In this document: positions 1-9,300 of the stretch, piece after piece
How the letters are laid out: each line of letters opens with the position of its first letter
How positions within the stretch are numbered: position 1 is the stretch's first letter
Origin: Acidimicrobiaceae bacterium RAAP-2
Lineage (GTDB): Bacteria > Actinomycetota > Acidimicrobiia > Acidimicrobiales > RAAP-2
Length of the DNA: 64,000 bases
Assembly: GCA_001443545.1 (NCBI GenBank)
Contig: LMAD01000002.1
Location: forward strand, 73,406-137,405
Direction: 5' to 3'
Position numbers and translations under genes: made by a program
Notes under the pieces: model-generated
What the model was told of the DNA's origin: nothing
What the model saw: the letters and a program-made list of their open reading frames with translations, nothing else
Database searches by the model: none

Positions 1-637
1 GCCGGCCGAGCTCGTCCTGGCCGCCTTCGTCGATGCGCCGTGAGGTGTCGCTGGTCTCGGCGACCTCCTCAATCTCGTTGGTGACCGCCTCCAGTGGACG
101 AAGCGCGGCGCGCGCGATGAGCAGTCCGAGCACGAGGGCGAGCAGGAGACCGCCGGCCGCCACGGCGAGCAACGTGCTCGCCAGGTGGCGCAACTCGCCG
201 ACCTGACCGTTGATGTTGACCACGAAGAGTTCGGCCGAGGTGGAAGCAACGGTGCACAGGCCGGTCTGGCACGCGACCACCGATTTGGCGGGCAGCGGCA
301 CGATGAGTTCACGGTAGGCCTCACCACCGAAGGTGACGGTGCGCAGGGTCTGCGCCGCGTGGCCCCGAGCGACCGCGCGCACGACCGAATCGATTGGCAC
401 GTTCGACGTCGGGATCGTGGTGCCACTGGCCAGGACGAGCTCGAAGTAGGCGCCCGTCACCCGACTCTCGTCGCCGACGGGGTGGGACGTCGGCGACTGG
501 GCCGCTTGTATCAACGAGATGTCAACGGAGCGCAGCAGCGCGTTGCGGGTCGTCCAGAACGACGCCAGGCTCGCCAGCAGGACCGCCACGGCCGCGACGC
601 CGACGGTGGCACTGATGACGCGAAATCGGAAGGTCAC
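1..637 (-). CDS. sensor histidine kinase, N-terminal part (cut by window edge)
   Basis: This is the amino-terminal part of a membrane sensor kinase; its catalytic half lies beyond the left edge. About 212 residues are visible. The GTG start overlaps the stop of the response regulator gene (GTGA), so the two are translationally coupled. Seen in order: a membrane segment at about residues 7-28, an extracytoplasmic loop of about 125 residues, a second membrane segment at about 153-174, and the start of a HAMP linker ending in a DELGR-type sequence. The H-box and ATPase domain are not in the window, so kinase activity is inferred from the partner gene. The layout resembles MprB/PrrB-type actinobacterial kinases. 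The signal it senses cannot be read from the loop. Confidence 0.85.
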   Translation of the reverse strand, partial: MTFRFRVISATVGVAAVAVLLASLASFWTTRNALLRSVDISLIQAAQSPTSHPVGDESRVTGAYFELVLASGTTIPTSNVPIDSVVRAVARGHAAQTLRTVTFGGEAYRELIVPLPAKSVVACQTGLCTVASTSAELFVVNINGQVGELRHLASTLLAVAAGGLLLALVLGLLIARAALRPLEAVTNEIEEVAETSDTSRRIDEGGQDELGR

Positions 638-1329
638 GAGGTGCGTAGGGCGTAGCCCACCCCGCGAATCGTTTGAATGAGTCGCGGTTCGAGGCCTTCT
701 TCGAGCTTGCGACGGAGGTACCCGATGTAGACGGCGAGCGAATTGGTCCCCGAGTCGAAGTTGTAGCCCCAGACGAGGTCGAGGATCTGGTCTCGGGTGA
801 GTACCTGGCGCGGGTGCTGGAGGAACAGCTCCAGCAGGTCGAACTCGATCTTGGTCAGTTCGATGCGACGTTCACCTCGGTGGACTTCGCGGGTATGGGG
901 GCTCAGCGTGAGATCCTCGAAGCGCAGGACCGACTCCTCGCCGTCACCGACGTTGTGGCGACGCAGTAACGCGCGCAGGCGCGCCAGCAATTCGGCGAGG
1001 TCGAACGGTTTGACCAGGTAGTCATCGGCGCCGACGTCGAGGCCGGCGACGCGGTCGTTGACCGCGTCGCGCGCGGTCAACATGAGGATCGGGGTGATGT
1101 CGCCCGCGCGTCGAATGCGCCGACAGACCTCGAGCCCGTCGATGTCGGGCAACTGGAGGTCGAGCACGATCGCGTCGGGGGCCCGCAGCTGGATGGATTT
1201 CAGCGCGGAGCCGCCGTCCTCGAAGAGTCCGACCTCGTAATTCTCCATGCGCAGCGCCCGTCCGAGTGCGGTCCGAATGGCGCCGTCGTCATCGACAATC
1301 GCGATGTACGAACTAGGACTGGGGGCCAT
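634..1329 (-). CDS. OmpR/PhoB-family DNA-binding response regulator
   Basis: This is a two-domain response regulator of 231 residues, the cytoplasmic partner of the kinase downstream. The receiver domain has the acidic cluster VDDD, the phospho-acceptor aspartate in IVLDLQLPD (about residue 57), a conserved Thr in MLTARD and the lysine of VKPF (about residue 107). The C-terminal half is a winged helix ending in RGVGYALRTS, typical of OmpR/PhoB proteins. I chose the ATG at 1329, preceded by AGAAGG; an upstream in-frame GTG (1335) and ATG (1350) are alternatives. Kinase and regulator overlap by four bases, so they form one operon. The target genes are unknown. An inverted repeat at 1391-1423 upstream could be an autoregulatory site. 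Confidence 0.93.
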   Translation of the reverse strand: MAPSPSSYIAIVDDDGAIRTALGRALRMENYEVGLFEDGGSALKSIQLRAPDAIVLDLQLPDIDGLEVCRRIRRAGDITPILMLTARDAVNDRVAGLDVGADDYLVKPFDLAELLARLRALLRRHNVGDGEESVLRFEDLTLSPHTREVHRGERRIELTKIEFDLLELFLQHPRQVLTRDQILDLVWGYNFDSGTNSLAVYIGYLRRKLEEGLEPRLIQTIRGVGYALRTS

Positions 1330-1390
1330 CGTCACGTCGCCTTCTTTCACCGGTGGGGCCAGGCTCTAGTGTGGCTGATTGGTATTAACC

Positions 1391-1423
1391 GTCTTCGTTG
1401 ATTCGTTAAGAATTAGCGAAGAC
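1391..1423. repeat. inverted repeat GTCTTCG / CGAAGAC
   Basis: Seven-base arms GTCTTCG (1391-1397) and CGAAGAC (1417-1423) are separated by 19 A/T-rich bases. The repeat lies between the response regulator (minus strand) and tRNA-Gln (plus strand). It could be an operator for the two-component system or belong to the tRNA promoter; the sequence does not decide. Confidence 0.3.
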
Positions 1424-1437
1424 TCGTTTTACTGTAG

Positions 1438-1513
1438 TGGCGGGTAGTTCAATCGGCAGAACAGCGGACTTTGAATCCGAAGGTTGGAGGTTCGAGCCCT
1501 CCCCCGCCAGCCA
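1438..1513 (+). tRNA. tRNA-Gln (anticodon TTG)
   Basis: This is a 76-nt cloverleaf with acceptor stem TGGCGGG paired to CCCGCCA, anticodon stem CGGA/TCCG with loop CTTTGAA and anticodon TTG at 1471-1473, T-arm GGAGG-TTCGAGC-CCTCC, discriminator G and an encoded CCA tail (1511-1513). It reads CAA codons as glutamine. It stands alone between the two-component system and the convergent hydrolase gene, whose stop codon begins immediately after the CCA. Confidence 0.95.
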
Positions 1514-2431
1514 CTACTCCCGGGCTTCGGCGTCCCGAGGGCAGAGCCGCCCGAGGAGGGCGGCCAGTTCGAGGGGGGCGTCGCCCTGGATCGAGTGGCC
1601 CGCGTTGGCCACGTGCACGATGGTCGCGTCGGGACGGCGTCGCGCGAACTCGGCTTCGTCGTCGTCATCGACGACCGAACCGGGCGCCATCCCACGGATC
1701 AGGGTCAGCGGGACGGGAATCGATCCGATGAGATCCCAGAGATCGCCGAAGTCGGGCTGGGACGTCTCGGCGACGGGGTGTTGTTGGTGGCGCCAGACCC
1801 AGGAGCCGTCAGGGCGCTGGATCGCGTTGTGCAAGATCCCTCGTCGCAGGGACGAGACTGACCGGGTGGGGTTGAAGCGAATCGTCCGGTCGAGCAGCGC
1901 GTCGAAGTCGTTGAAGGTTTTGGGACCGTTCACGAACTCGGTGATGTGACCGGCCTTCTTCGCGTCGACGCCGGGCGTGATGTCGATCAGAATGAGCGAG
2001 GAAACGAGGTCGGGACGCTGGGCGCTCAGGACGATCGACGTGAGGCCGCCGAGTGACATGCCCACGAGCGGGCGAGGGGGGGTGATCAGCTGGCCGAGCG
2101 CCATCGCGAGGTCACTCGCGTGGCTGGCGATGGCGGCCGACCCGTTCGGGCTGGCGTCGGAGTGGCCGTGCCCCGGAAGGTCAAGTGCCAGCAGCGGACG
2201 TTGCATCGCGAGGGCCACGGTGTCGAACGTGTGGGCGTTCTGCGCCCCGCCGTGGACGAGCACGAGTTCGGGGGATTCCTCACCCCAACGCAGCCCACTC
2301 ACCTGGCGCAGCCCATCGACGGCCACGAAGAATCGACGCACCGGCGGGATAGGCGAGGTCAGCCCCCACTCCGCGAGATTCTCGTGGAAGTACGCGAATT
2401 CGTTGTAGTCGTTTACACCCACTGAGGGCAT
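1514..2431 (-). CDS. alpha/beta hydrolase
   Basis: This is a cytoplasmic alpha/beta-hydrolase-fold protein of 305 residues. It has the oxyanion-hole HGG at residues 60-62, the LDLPGHGHSD strand-turn at about 83-92, the nucleophile elbow GMSLGG with Ser126, and a late AGHSI histidine at about 277 to complete the triad. A cap region of about 80 residues lies between the nucleophile and the acid residue. The substrate is not predictable; the family includes esterases, haloperoxidase-like and lactone hydrolases. The gene runs convergently toward tRNA-Gln and its stop abuts the tRNA end. The start ATG lies 26 bp from the thioredoxin stop, so it may be co-transcribed with thioredoxin. Confidence 0.85.
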   Translation of the reverse strand: MPSVGVNDYNEFAYFHENLAEWGLTSPIPPVRRFFVAVDGLRQVSGLRWGEESPELVLVHGGAQNAHTFDTVALAMQRPLLALDLPGHGHSDASPNGSAAIASHASDLAMALGQLITPPRPLVGMSLGGLTSIVLSAQRPDLVSSLILIDITPGVDAKKAGHITEFVNGPKTFNDFDALLDRTIRFNPTRSVSSLRRGILHNAIQRPDGSWVWRHQQHPVAETSQPDFGDLWDLIGSIPVPLTLIRGMAPGSVVDDDDEAEFARRRPDATIVHVANAGHSIQGDAPLELAALLGRLCPRDAEARE

Positions 2432-2456
2432 CGTAGAAGATGCCAGCGCGGGTCGA

Positions 2457-2864
2457 TTACACCTCGGCGGTCTCCGCTGCGTCAGTGGTCTCTTCCGCTT
2501 GCGCGGCGCGCTGCTCTTCGACTTGGCGATGGACGTCGGCCATGTCGACCTCCATGACCTTGCCGATCAGTTCGTCGAGGGCCCGCTCGGGCAACGCGCC
2601 CGCTTCGGCGTAGAGCACGACCTGTTCGCGGATGATCATCAGCGTCGGGATCGAGTAGATGTTGAAGGCGGCCGCCAACTGCTGTTCGACCTCGGTGTCG
2701 ACCTTGGCGAAGACGAGGTCGGGGTAGGTCTCGGACGCCTTTTCGAAGATGGGCGCGAAGGTCCGACACGGTCCACACCAGGCGGCCCAGAAGTCGATCA
2801 GCACGACGTCATTGGACGAGACGACCTCGTCGAATCGATCGGCGGTGAGTTGTACGGTCGCCAT
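2457..2864 (-). CDS. thioredoxin
   Basis: This is a thiol-disulfide reductant of the thioredoxin family, 135 residues. The active site WCGPC lies at residues 29-33 after the DFWAAW strand, and the conserved cis-proline is in SIPT. The thioredoxin fold fills about residues 1-105; the last 30 residues are an acidic, Ala/Glu-rich tail not typical of classical TrxA. There is no signal peptide, so it acts in the cytoplasm. The ATG is preceded by AAGGAG. The palindrome at 2899-2916 overlaps the likely promoter and suggests metal- or sulfur-responsive control. The hydrolase gene follows 26 bp downstream on the same strand. Confidence 0.92.
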   Translation of the reverse strand: MATVQLTADRFDEVVSSNDVVLIDFWAAWCGPCRTFAPIFEKASETYPDLVFAKVDTEVEQQLAAAFNIYSIPTLMIIREQVVLYAEAGALPERALDELIGKVMEVDMADVHRQVEEQRAAQAEETTDAAETAEV

Positions 2865-2898
2865 AGTGCTCCTTCTGCGTCTCGGCTACGAGAACCAG

Positions 2899-2916
2899 TA
2901 TACCCCCTGGGGTATA
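2899..2916. promoter_or_regulatory. CsoR-family-like operator palindrome between thioredoxin and glmU
   Basis: TATACCCCCTGGGGTATA is a near-perfect palindrome centred on a C-tract/G-tract dyad. It has the form of operators bound by CsoR-family repressors (CsoR, CstR, FrmR relatives). On the minus strand its edge makes a TATACT -10 box (2902 to 2897), 33 bases before the thioredoxin ATG, so a bound repressor would block that promoter. On the plus strand it contains TATAAA toward glmU. No CsoR-family gene is in the window, so the regulator is inferred. Confidence 0.6.
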
Positions 2917-2987
2917 AAGTCATGACGGTCATCTCGGGGACCACGGCCGGCGCGTCGCGCGGAGTCGTTGGTGCTAGAGAGTAGGGC

Positions 2988-4076
2988 ATGAATCGGCCCA
3001 CCTGCATCGTCGTCCTGGCCGCGGGGGAAGGCACGCGGATGCGGTCCGATCGGCCCAAGCCGCTGCACGTCGTTGGCGGGCGACCGCTGGTCTACTACGT
3101 CCTAGACGCCATCGAGATCGAGGGGGTGCTCGCTACCGTCGTCGTCGTGGGCCACCAGGCGGCGTGGGTGGAGAAGGTGTTACGCGAACGCTCCAGCCGT
3201 ATCCCGACTCGGTTCGTAGAGCAGTTCGAGCAGTTGGGCACCGGCCACGCGGTGTCGGTCGCGTTGGCCGCGGTGTCCGAGGTCATGGGTGACGACGACG
3301 GTGACGTGGTAATCGTGCCGAGTGACACGCCGCTGTTGCGCCGCGTCACCATGGCCGAGCTGGTGCAACGACATCGCGCGAGCGACTCGGCGATCTCGGT
3401 GCTGACCGCGCACCTCGCCGATCCCACCGGGTACGGGCGCATCGTTCGCGCCCGGGACGGGTCGATTGAGCGGATCGTCGAGCAGCGAGACGCGACGGCG
3501 CTCGAGCGCGAGATCACTGAGGTCAACACGTCCATCATGGTCGTTCGCGCGAGCCTGCTCGGTCCGGCCCTTCGGCGCGTCGATCGTCGCAACGCTCAAC
3601 GGGAGTACTACCTCACCGACGTGGTCGCCGTCCTGCACGACGCCGGTCACCTCGTCCAGGCCGTGGTGCTCGAAGACCCCGCGGAGGCCACCGGCGTCAA
3701 CGATCGCGAACAGCTCGCCGTGGCCGAGGCGGTGATGCGTGGCCGGATTAATCGAGGCTGGCTGCAGCGGGGGGTGACCATCTGGGACCCCTCGACGACC
3801 TACGTCGACGCGGACGTCGAGCTGGCCCCGGGCGCGTCGCTCCTGCCCGGCACGGTGCTGCGCGGACGAACAGTGGTCGAAACGGGCGCGTCGATCGGTC
3901 CGAACGCGCACCTGGTTGACTCTCGCGTCGGTCAAAACGCCAGAATCGGTGCGGTCGAGGCCGACCGTTCGGTCATCGGCGCCGCGGCGTCGGTCGGGTC
4001 GTATTGCGTCCTCGGACCGGGTTCGCAGGTGGCGCCGGGCGAGGTGGTGGCGCCGGGAACCCACCGGCCATCCTGA
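2988..4076 (+). CDS. glmU: UDP-N-acetylglucosamine pyrophosphorylase, GlmU type, short C-terminal domain
   Basis: The uridylyltransferase half of GlmU makes UDP-GlcNAc from GlcNAc-1-P and UTP for peptidoglycan. The N-terminal nucleotidyltransferase domain is intact: LAAGEGTRM with downstream KPL near residues 10-25, an LGTGHA segment, a SDTPLL metal-binding segment, EVNTS, and TGVNDREQLA at the domain end. It is followed by only about 100 residues of left-handed beta-helix repeats, and the protein stops at 362 residues instead of the usual 450 or more. The acetyltransferase active-site part of the helix (His/Tyr/Asn/Lys region) is absent, so acetylation of GlcN-1-P probably needs another enzyme. 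prs follows after 31 bp, an arrangement common in actinobacteria. Confidence 0.88.
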   Translation: MNRPTCIVVLAAGEGTRMRSDRPKPLHVVGGRPLVYYVLDAIEIEGVLATVVVVGHQAAWVEKVLRERSSRIPTRFVEQFEQLGTGHAVSVALAAVSEVMGDDDGDVVIVPSDTPLLRRVTMAELVQRHRASDSAISVLTAHLADPTGYGRIVRARDGSIERIVEQRDATALEREITEVNTSIMVVRASLLGPALRRVDRRNAQREYYLTDVVAVLHDAGHLVQAVVLEDPAEATGVNDREQLAVAEAVMRGRINRGWLQRGVTIWDPSTTYVDADVELAPGASLLPGTVLRGRTVVETGASIGPNAHLVDSRVGQNARIGAVEADRSVIGAAASVGSYCVLGPGSQVAPGEVVAPGTHRPS

Positions 4077-4095
4077 ACTCGCCGAGCGCACCTTG

Positions 4096-4101
4096 TACGC
4101 T
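4096..4101 (+). promoter_or_regulatory. -10 box of a likely leaderless prs transcript
   Basis: TACGCT is followed by six bases and then the prs GTG, with no ribosome-binding site. That is the spacing expected if transcription begins at the start codon. There is no convincing -35 box. Confidence 0.5.
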
Positions 4102-4107
4102 GGCGCC

Positions 4108-5082
4108 GTGGAATCCCTCGCGAAACGTCGTCTCGTCATCGTGACGGGGCGGTGCCACCCGGCGCTAGCCAAGGACATTGCCGACCGACTGGGCGTCGAG
4201 CTCACCGAGGCGAACGTCCGTGAGTTCGCCAACGGTGAGATCCACTGTCGGTTCGACGAGTCGATCCGCGGTGCCCACGTGTTCATCGTCCAAACGCACT
4301 CGTCACCGGTGAACGACGCGGTGATGGAGCAGTTGATCATGATCGACGCGGCCAAGCGCGCGTCGGCCAAGAGCATCACCGCCGTGATCCCGAACTACGG
4401 CTACGCCCGCCAGGACCGTAAGTCGGCGGGACGCGAGCCGATCACGGCCAAGTTGATCGCGGACATGCTCCAGACGGCCGGGGCCAACCGCGTCTTGTCC
4501 GTCGACTTCCACTCCGGTCAGATTCAGGGATTCTTCGACATTCCCGTGGACCACCTCGTTGCGGCGCCGGTGCTCGAGGGGTACCTCAACGCCCACGCCA
4601 ATCCGCACGACATCGTCGTGGTCGCCCCTGACGCCGGGCGCGTGAAGGTCGCCGAGCGGTACGCCCAACACCTCGGCTGCGACCTCGCACTCGTGCACAA
4701 GACGCGGCCCCGCGGGCAGGCCAACGTGGCCGAGGCCCGTCACATCGTCGGTGACGTCCGGGGCCGACACTGCGTCTTGATCGACGACATGATCGACACC
4801 GCGGGCACCATCGTCGCGGCGTGCGACCTACTCAAATCGCACGGGGCGGACGAGATCTGGGTCATGGCGACGCACGCCGTCTTCTCGCCGCCGGCGATCG
4901 AGCGGCTCTTCAACGCGCCGGTCAGCCGCGTCATCGTGACCGACACCCTGCCCCTCGGCCCCGAGCGGCGATTCGAGAAGCTCGAGATCCTGTCCGTCGC
5001 GACGATCGTCGCCAACGCGATATCGGCGATTTTCGAGGATTCATCGGTCTCGGACATCTTCGGCGGCGAAAACCTGCTGTAG
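4108..5082 (+). CDS. prs: ribose-phosphate pyrophosphokinase
   Basis: PRPP synthase transfers pyrophosphate from ATP to ribose-5-phosphate, supplying nucleotide, His and Trp synthesis. The GTG at 4108 gives 324 residues, the normal length. Motifs seen: the N-terminal FANGEIHCRFDES flexible region, YGYARQDRK catalytic/ATP region, VDFHSGQIQGFF, the lysine region KTRPRGQ, and the PRPP-binding loop VLIDDMIDTAGT. An open frame continues upstream into glmU, but homology starts only here, and the TANNNT box six bases before the GTG supports a leaderless start. The gene lies between glmU and rplY as in mycobacteria. It is a cytoplasmic housekeeping enzyme. Confidence 0.96.
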   Translation: MESLAKRRLVIVTGRCHPALAKDIADRLGVELTEANVREFANGEIHCRFDESIRGAHVFIVQTHSSPVNDAVMEQLIMIDAAKRASAKSITAVIPNYGYARQDRKSAGREPITAKLIADMLQTAGANRVLSVDFHSGQIQGFFDIPVDHLVAAPVLEGYLNAHANPHDIVVVAPDAGRVKVAERYAQHLGCDLALVHKTRPRGQANVAEARHIVGDVRGRHCVLIDDMIDTAGTIVAACDLLKSHGADEIWVMATHAVFSPPAIERLFNAPVSRVIVTDTLPLGPERRFEKLEILSVATIVANAISAIFEDSSVSDIFGGENLL

Positions 5083-5169
5083 GGTCGGTTCGCCCCTTCG
5101 CCACGGACGGACTAGACTCTTCGTCCTGTGTGCCGCCCTCTTTCGGGCCGCAATCGGTAAGGAGTTCTC

Positions 5170-5757
5170 ATGTCGCAGGTCACGTTGAACGCGTCGACGA
5201 GTCGGACGCCTGGTTCGCGCACGTCGCGACGCCTGCGCACCGCCGGTTCGATCCCCGGAGTCGTCTACGGAGTCGGTTCTGCGCCACTCGCGGTCGCGGT
5301 TGACGCGAAGGCGTTTCGCACGGCCGTCTCGGGCGAACAGGGTTTGAACACGCTGCTCGAGTTGGACGCCGACGGTCGCCGGTTCATGGTGATGGCCCGC
5401 GAGATCCAGCGTCACCCGGTTCGCGGCACCGTCGCGCACATCGACTTCCAGATCGTGGACCCCACCAAGCCGGTCGTCGCCGACGTTCCGCTGCACATCA
5501 TCGGCGACGCCGTCGAGGTTCGCCACGCGGACTGGGAAGTCGACCAGCAGCTGTTCAGTCTCGAACTTCGCACTCGGCCCGACCAGATTCCCACCCACAT
5601 TGACGTGGACATCTCTGACCTGCGAGTCGGTGGGACGATCCGCATCGCCGACGTGGTGCTGCCGGCCGGTGTCGAGCCGATCGGTGACCCGGCGGTCGCG
5701 GTCGTCGCGACCCACGCTGGTCGATCCGCGAAGGCCGGCGCCGTCGCGACGGAGTAG
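5170..5757 (+). CDS. rplY: 50S ribosomal protein L25 (Ctc/TL5 form)
   Basis: This is a 5S rRNA-binding ribosomal protein of the long two-domain CTC/TL5 type, 195 residues. The N-terminal L25 domain (about 1-92) carries RTPGSRTSRRLRTAG and the IPGVVYG signature; the C-terminal beta domain (about 93-195) contains FQIVDPTKPV and the DVDISDLRVGGTIRIAD segment. The ATG has a good AAGGAG five bases upstream. It sits between prs and pth; the rplY-pth pairing is conserved in many bacteria. A TAGACT at 5113-5118 could be its -10 box. Confidence is high. Confidence 0.95.
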   Translation: MSQVTLNASTSRTPGSRTSRRLRTAGSIPGVVYGVGSAPLAVAVDAKAFRTAVSGEQGLNTLLELDADGRRFMVMAREIQRHPVRGTVAHIDFQIVDPTKPVVADVPLHIIGDAVEVRHADWEVDQQLFSLELRTRPDQIPTHIDVDISDLRVGGTIRIADVVLPAGVEPIGDPAVAVVATHAGRSAKAGAVATE

Positions 5758-5761
5758 TCCC

Positions 5762-6379
5762 GTGTCGCTGCGGCGCTCGTCAGCCGCGACGCGTCATGGC
5801 AGTACGAGTTCCTGGCTCATTGTGGGTTTGGCCAACCCCGGCGACGAGTACGCGGGCAGCCGGCACAACGTGGGCGGCGACGCCGTGCGAGTCGTTGTCC
5901 AGCGTCGATCCGGTCGATTGACCCTCGAGCGACGTCAGCGAGCGCTCACGGCCACGGTTGACACGACCCAGGGCATCGTCACGTTGGCGGTGCCGACGAC
6001 CTTCATGAACGAATCCGGTGCGGCCTTGCCGCCCCTGATCCGTCGGACCTCGCTCGGGGACCTCTCCCGACTGCTCGTCGTGCACGACGAACTCGATCTC
6101 GAGCCCGGTCGACTGCAGATGAAGTGCGGTGGAGGGTTGGCCGGTCACAACGGACTACGTTCGATCGCCCAGGCCCTCAACTCGCAGGACTTCTGCCGGT
6201 TGCGCATCGGCGTGGGCAAGCCCGTACGCAAGGAGCAGGGCGCCGACCACGTGTTGCGCCGTCCGACCGGTGCCCGGCGAGCCGCCCTCGAGGCCGACGT
6301 CGAACGGGCCGCGGACGCCATCGAGGTGCTGCTCGACGAAGGGTTCGACGAGGCCCAGCGCCGCGCCAATCGATCGTGA
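5762..6379 (+). CDS. pth: peptidyl-tRNA hydrolase
   Basis: Pth releases tRNA from peptidyl-tRNA that drops off ribosomes. With the GTG at 5762 the protein has 205 residues. The family hallmarks are all present: GLANPGDEY with catalytic His35 in SRHNVG, FMNESG (Asn83), VVHDELDLEPG (Asp109), and GGGLAGHNGLRS (Asn130). There is a short N-terminal extension of about 17 residues before the first strand. The gene starts four bases after the rplY stop and its TGA overlaps the mfd GTG (GTGA), so rplY-pth-mfd are likely translated from one message. The enzyme is cytoplasmic. Confidence 0.96.
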   Translation: MSLRRSSAATRHGSTSSWLIVGLANPGDEYAGSRHNVGGDAVRVVVQRRSGRLTLERRQRALTATVDTTQGIVTLAVPTTFMNESGAALPPLIRRTSLGDLSRLLVVHDELDLEPGRLQMKCGGGLAGHNGLRSIAQALNSQDFCRLRIGVGKPVRKEQGADHVLRRPTGARRAALEADVERAADAIEVLLDEGFDEAQRRANRS

Positions 6380-9300
6380 GCGCCGCCGCGGGACTGCGCC
6401 GGGTCCTCGAACTCGCCACCCCGCACCTGAACGAGACCCTGCTCGCGGGGACCCTCGCCCCGAGCGGCTCCGCCACGCCCCTGGCAGTCGCGGCCCACGC
6501 CAGCACGACGCCCCTGACCGTGGCGGTCGTCGCGACGTCGACCGAGGCTGAACTGCTGCACGACGCGCTGGTCGCGCTGTTCGAAGACCCGTCCGCGGTG
6601 ACGCTGTGGCCGGCCTGGGACACCCACCCCCTCGAACGGGTGAGCCCGGACTCCTCGGTGATGGCCGCACGGGCCTTCGCCCGTTGGCGACTCTCCCAGG
6701 CGGCGCCTCCCCGCGTCGTCGTCGCCCCGATCCGGGCCCTGGCCCAAGTACTGGCTCCCGAAGCGGCGCCCGCACCCGAAGCCGTACGCCGCGGTGAGGC
6801 TCGCGACCGCGACGAGCTGCTCGAGACCCTCGCACGATTCGGCTATCGGCGCGAGGCCATCGTCGAGCACCGCGCCGAGTTCGCCGTTCGGGGTGGCATC
6901 GTCGACCTCTGGTCGCCCCACGCCGAACTGCCCGTTCGACTGGACTTCTTCGGTGACGAGATCGAGCGGGTGACCAACTTCGACGTCGCGAGTCAGCGAT
7001 CGATCGGTGACGTGGACGAGGCGCTGCTCGTCACGGCACGCGAGTGGCTACCTGACGACGCCACCCGGGACCGGGCGCACCGTTTGGTGACCGAGCAGCC
7101 GTGGGGCGGCGCCGTCTTCGAGCGGATCGCCGCGGGCGACTTCTTTGACGGCATGGAGGGGTGGATGCCCCTGTTCATCGAAGACAGTCGAACGTTGCTC
7201 GACGAGTTGGACGACGCGTCGGTCTTCGTAGTCGAGCCCAGCCGCGTCGCTCATCGACTCGCCGAGCTGCTCGAAGAGGAGCGGGAGTTGACCGACACGG
7301 TGGCCACCACGTGGCGGGCGACCGAGACCGTGCCGCTCCTGCACCACGAATGGATGAACCTCATGGATCGTCCATTCGTGGGCTTCGGGGATAACCCCGG
7401 TGGCGCCGAGCTGATCGTGAGTTCGCCGCCCGCAGTCCAGGGGGACCCCGCACGGATCGCCGCCCACGTGCGTGGTTGGTCGTCGCGCCGTCGCGGGGTG
7501 GTGTTGACCGCCAACGTCGCGGCCGTCGAGCGAATGGCCGATCAGCTACGCGGCGAGGGTCTCGAGGTGACCACCGACCCCGAACGGGTCCTCGACGTTC
7601 GAATCACGGTGTTGCACAGCGTCCTGCCCGCCGGGTTCGTATTGGACAACCCCGAAGTGGTGGTGTGGAGCGAGACCGACCTCACGGGGCGGCGCACGGT
7701 CCACCGCGCGGCTCGAACGAGGGCGCGCACCGTCGACGGCTTCTTCGACGACCTGGCCGTCGGGAGCTACGTCGTGCACCGACACCACGGCGTCGCCCGG
7801 TTCTCGGGCACGACGACGCGCGCGATCAACGGGACCGTGCGCGACTACTTGATCCTCGAGTTCAAGGACGGTCGCAGTTACTGGCCGACCGAGCAAATCG
7901 ACGTGCTGACGCCCTACACCGGTGGCGACTCGCCGTCGCTGTCGCGCATGGGCGGGGTCGAGTGGCAAAAGACGCGGGCGAAGGCCCGAGCCGCGGCCTA
8001 CTTGGTCGCCCAAGAGCTCGTCGACCTCTACCGGCAACGTTCCGTCGCGGTCGGACACGCCTTCGCGCCCGACAGCGCGTGGCAACGCGAGGTCGAGGAC
8101 CTCTTCCCCTTCACCCTCACGACCGACCAGGCCCAAGCGATCGAAGACGTCAAGGCCGATATGGAACGGGAGCGCCCGATGGACCGGCTCGTGTGCGCCG
8201 ACGTCGGATTCGGTAAGACCGAGATTGCGGTGCGCGCCATCTTCAAGGCCGTTCAGGACAATCGCCAAGCCGCCGTGCTCGTACCGACGACGCTGCTCGC
8301 GAGTCAGCACTTCGCGACGCTGACGGAGCGATTCGGCGGTTTCCCCGTTCGCGTCGCGCTGCTCAGTCGGTTCGTGGAGGACGCCGAGGCCAAGTCGACG
8401 CTCCGCGGTCTCCAAGACGGCTCGATCGACGTCGTCGTCGGGACCCACCGGCTGCTCGGCGAGGGCGTGCACTTCAGGGACCTGGGTCTGCTCGTCGTGG
8501 ACGAGGAGCAACGCTTCGGCGTGGGCCACAAGGAGGCCATCAAGGCGCGATCGGTGGGCGTGGACGTGCTCACGTTGTCGGCGAGCCCGATCCCGCGCAC
8601 CCTCGAGATGGCCTTCGCCGGAATCCGCGATCTCTCCATGGTCACCACACCGCCCGCCGACCGACGACCGATTCTCACCCACGTCGGTGAGTACGACGAA
8701 GCGGCCGTCGTCGAAGCCGTCCGCCGCGAACTCCTGCGCGAGGGGCAGGTCTTCTTCGTCCACAATCGGGTGTCGGACATCGACCAAGTCGCTCGGCGAC
8801 TCGGTCAACTCGTGCCCGACGCGCGGATTGCCGTGGCCCACGGGCAGATGGACGAGGGGACCCTCGAACGGATCATGGTCGACTTCTGGGAGCGTCGCTA
8901 CGACGTGCTGGTCTGCACGACCATCGTCGAGTCGGGCATCGACCTGCCGTCAGTGAATACCCTGATCGTGGACCGGGCCGAGCGACTCGGCCTCGGCCAG
9001 CTCCACCAGTTGCGCGGACGCGTCGGCCGATCGGGCCAACGGGCCTACGCGTACTTGTTTCACGCGGCCGGTCAGACGCTCTCCGAGACCGCCTTCGAGC
9101 GGCTGCGCACCATCGGCGACAACACGGCCCTCGGCAGCGGCTTCAAGATTGCGATGCGCGACCTCGAAATCCGCGGTGCGGGCAACCTACTCGGCCACGA
9201 CCAGTCCGGACCGGTCGCCGCGGTCGGCTACGACCTGTACGTCCAGCTGGTCGCCGAAGCCGTCGCCGAGGCGAAGGGGATCGTGGCACCCGAGGTGGTG

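Noticed and set aside
7476..8216. Long open frames overlapping mfd on both strands
   Set aside because: They are shadow frames of a high-GC gene. Mfd motifs are continuous in one frame throughout.
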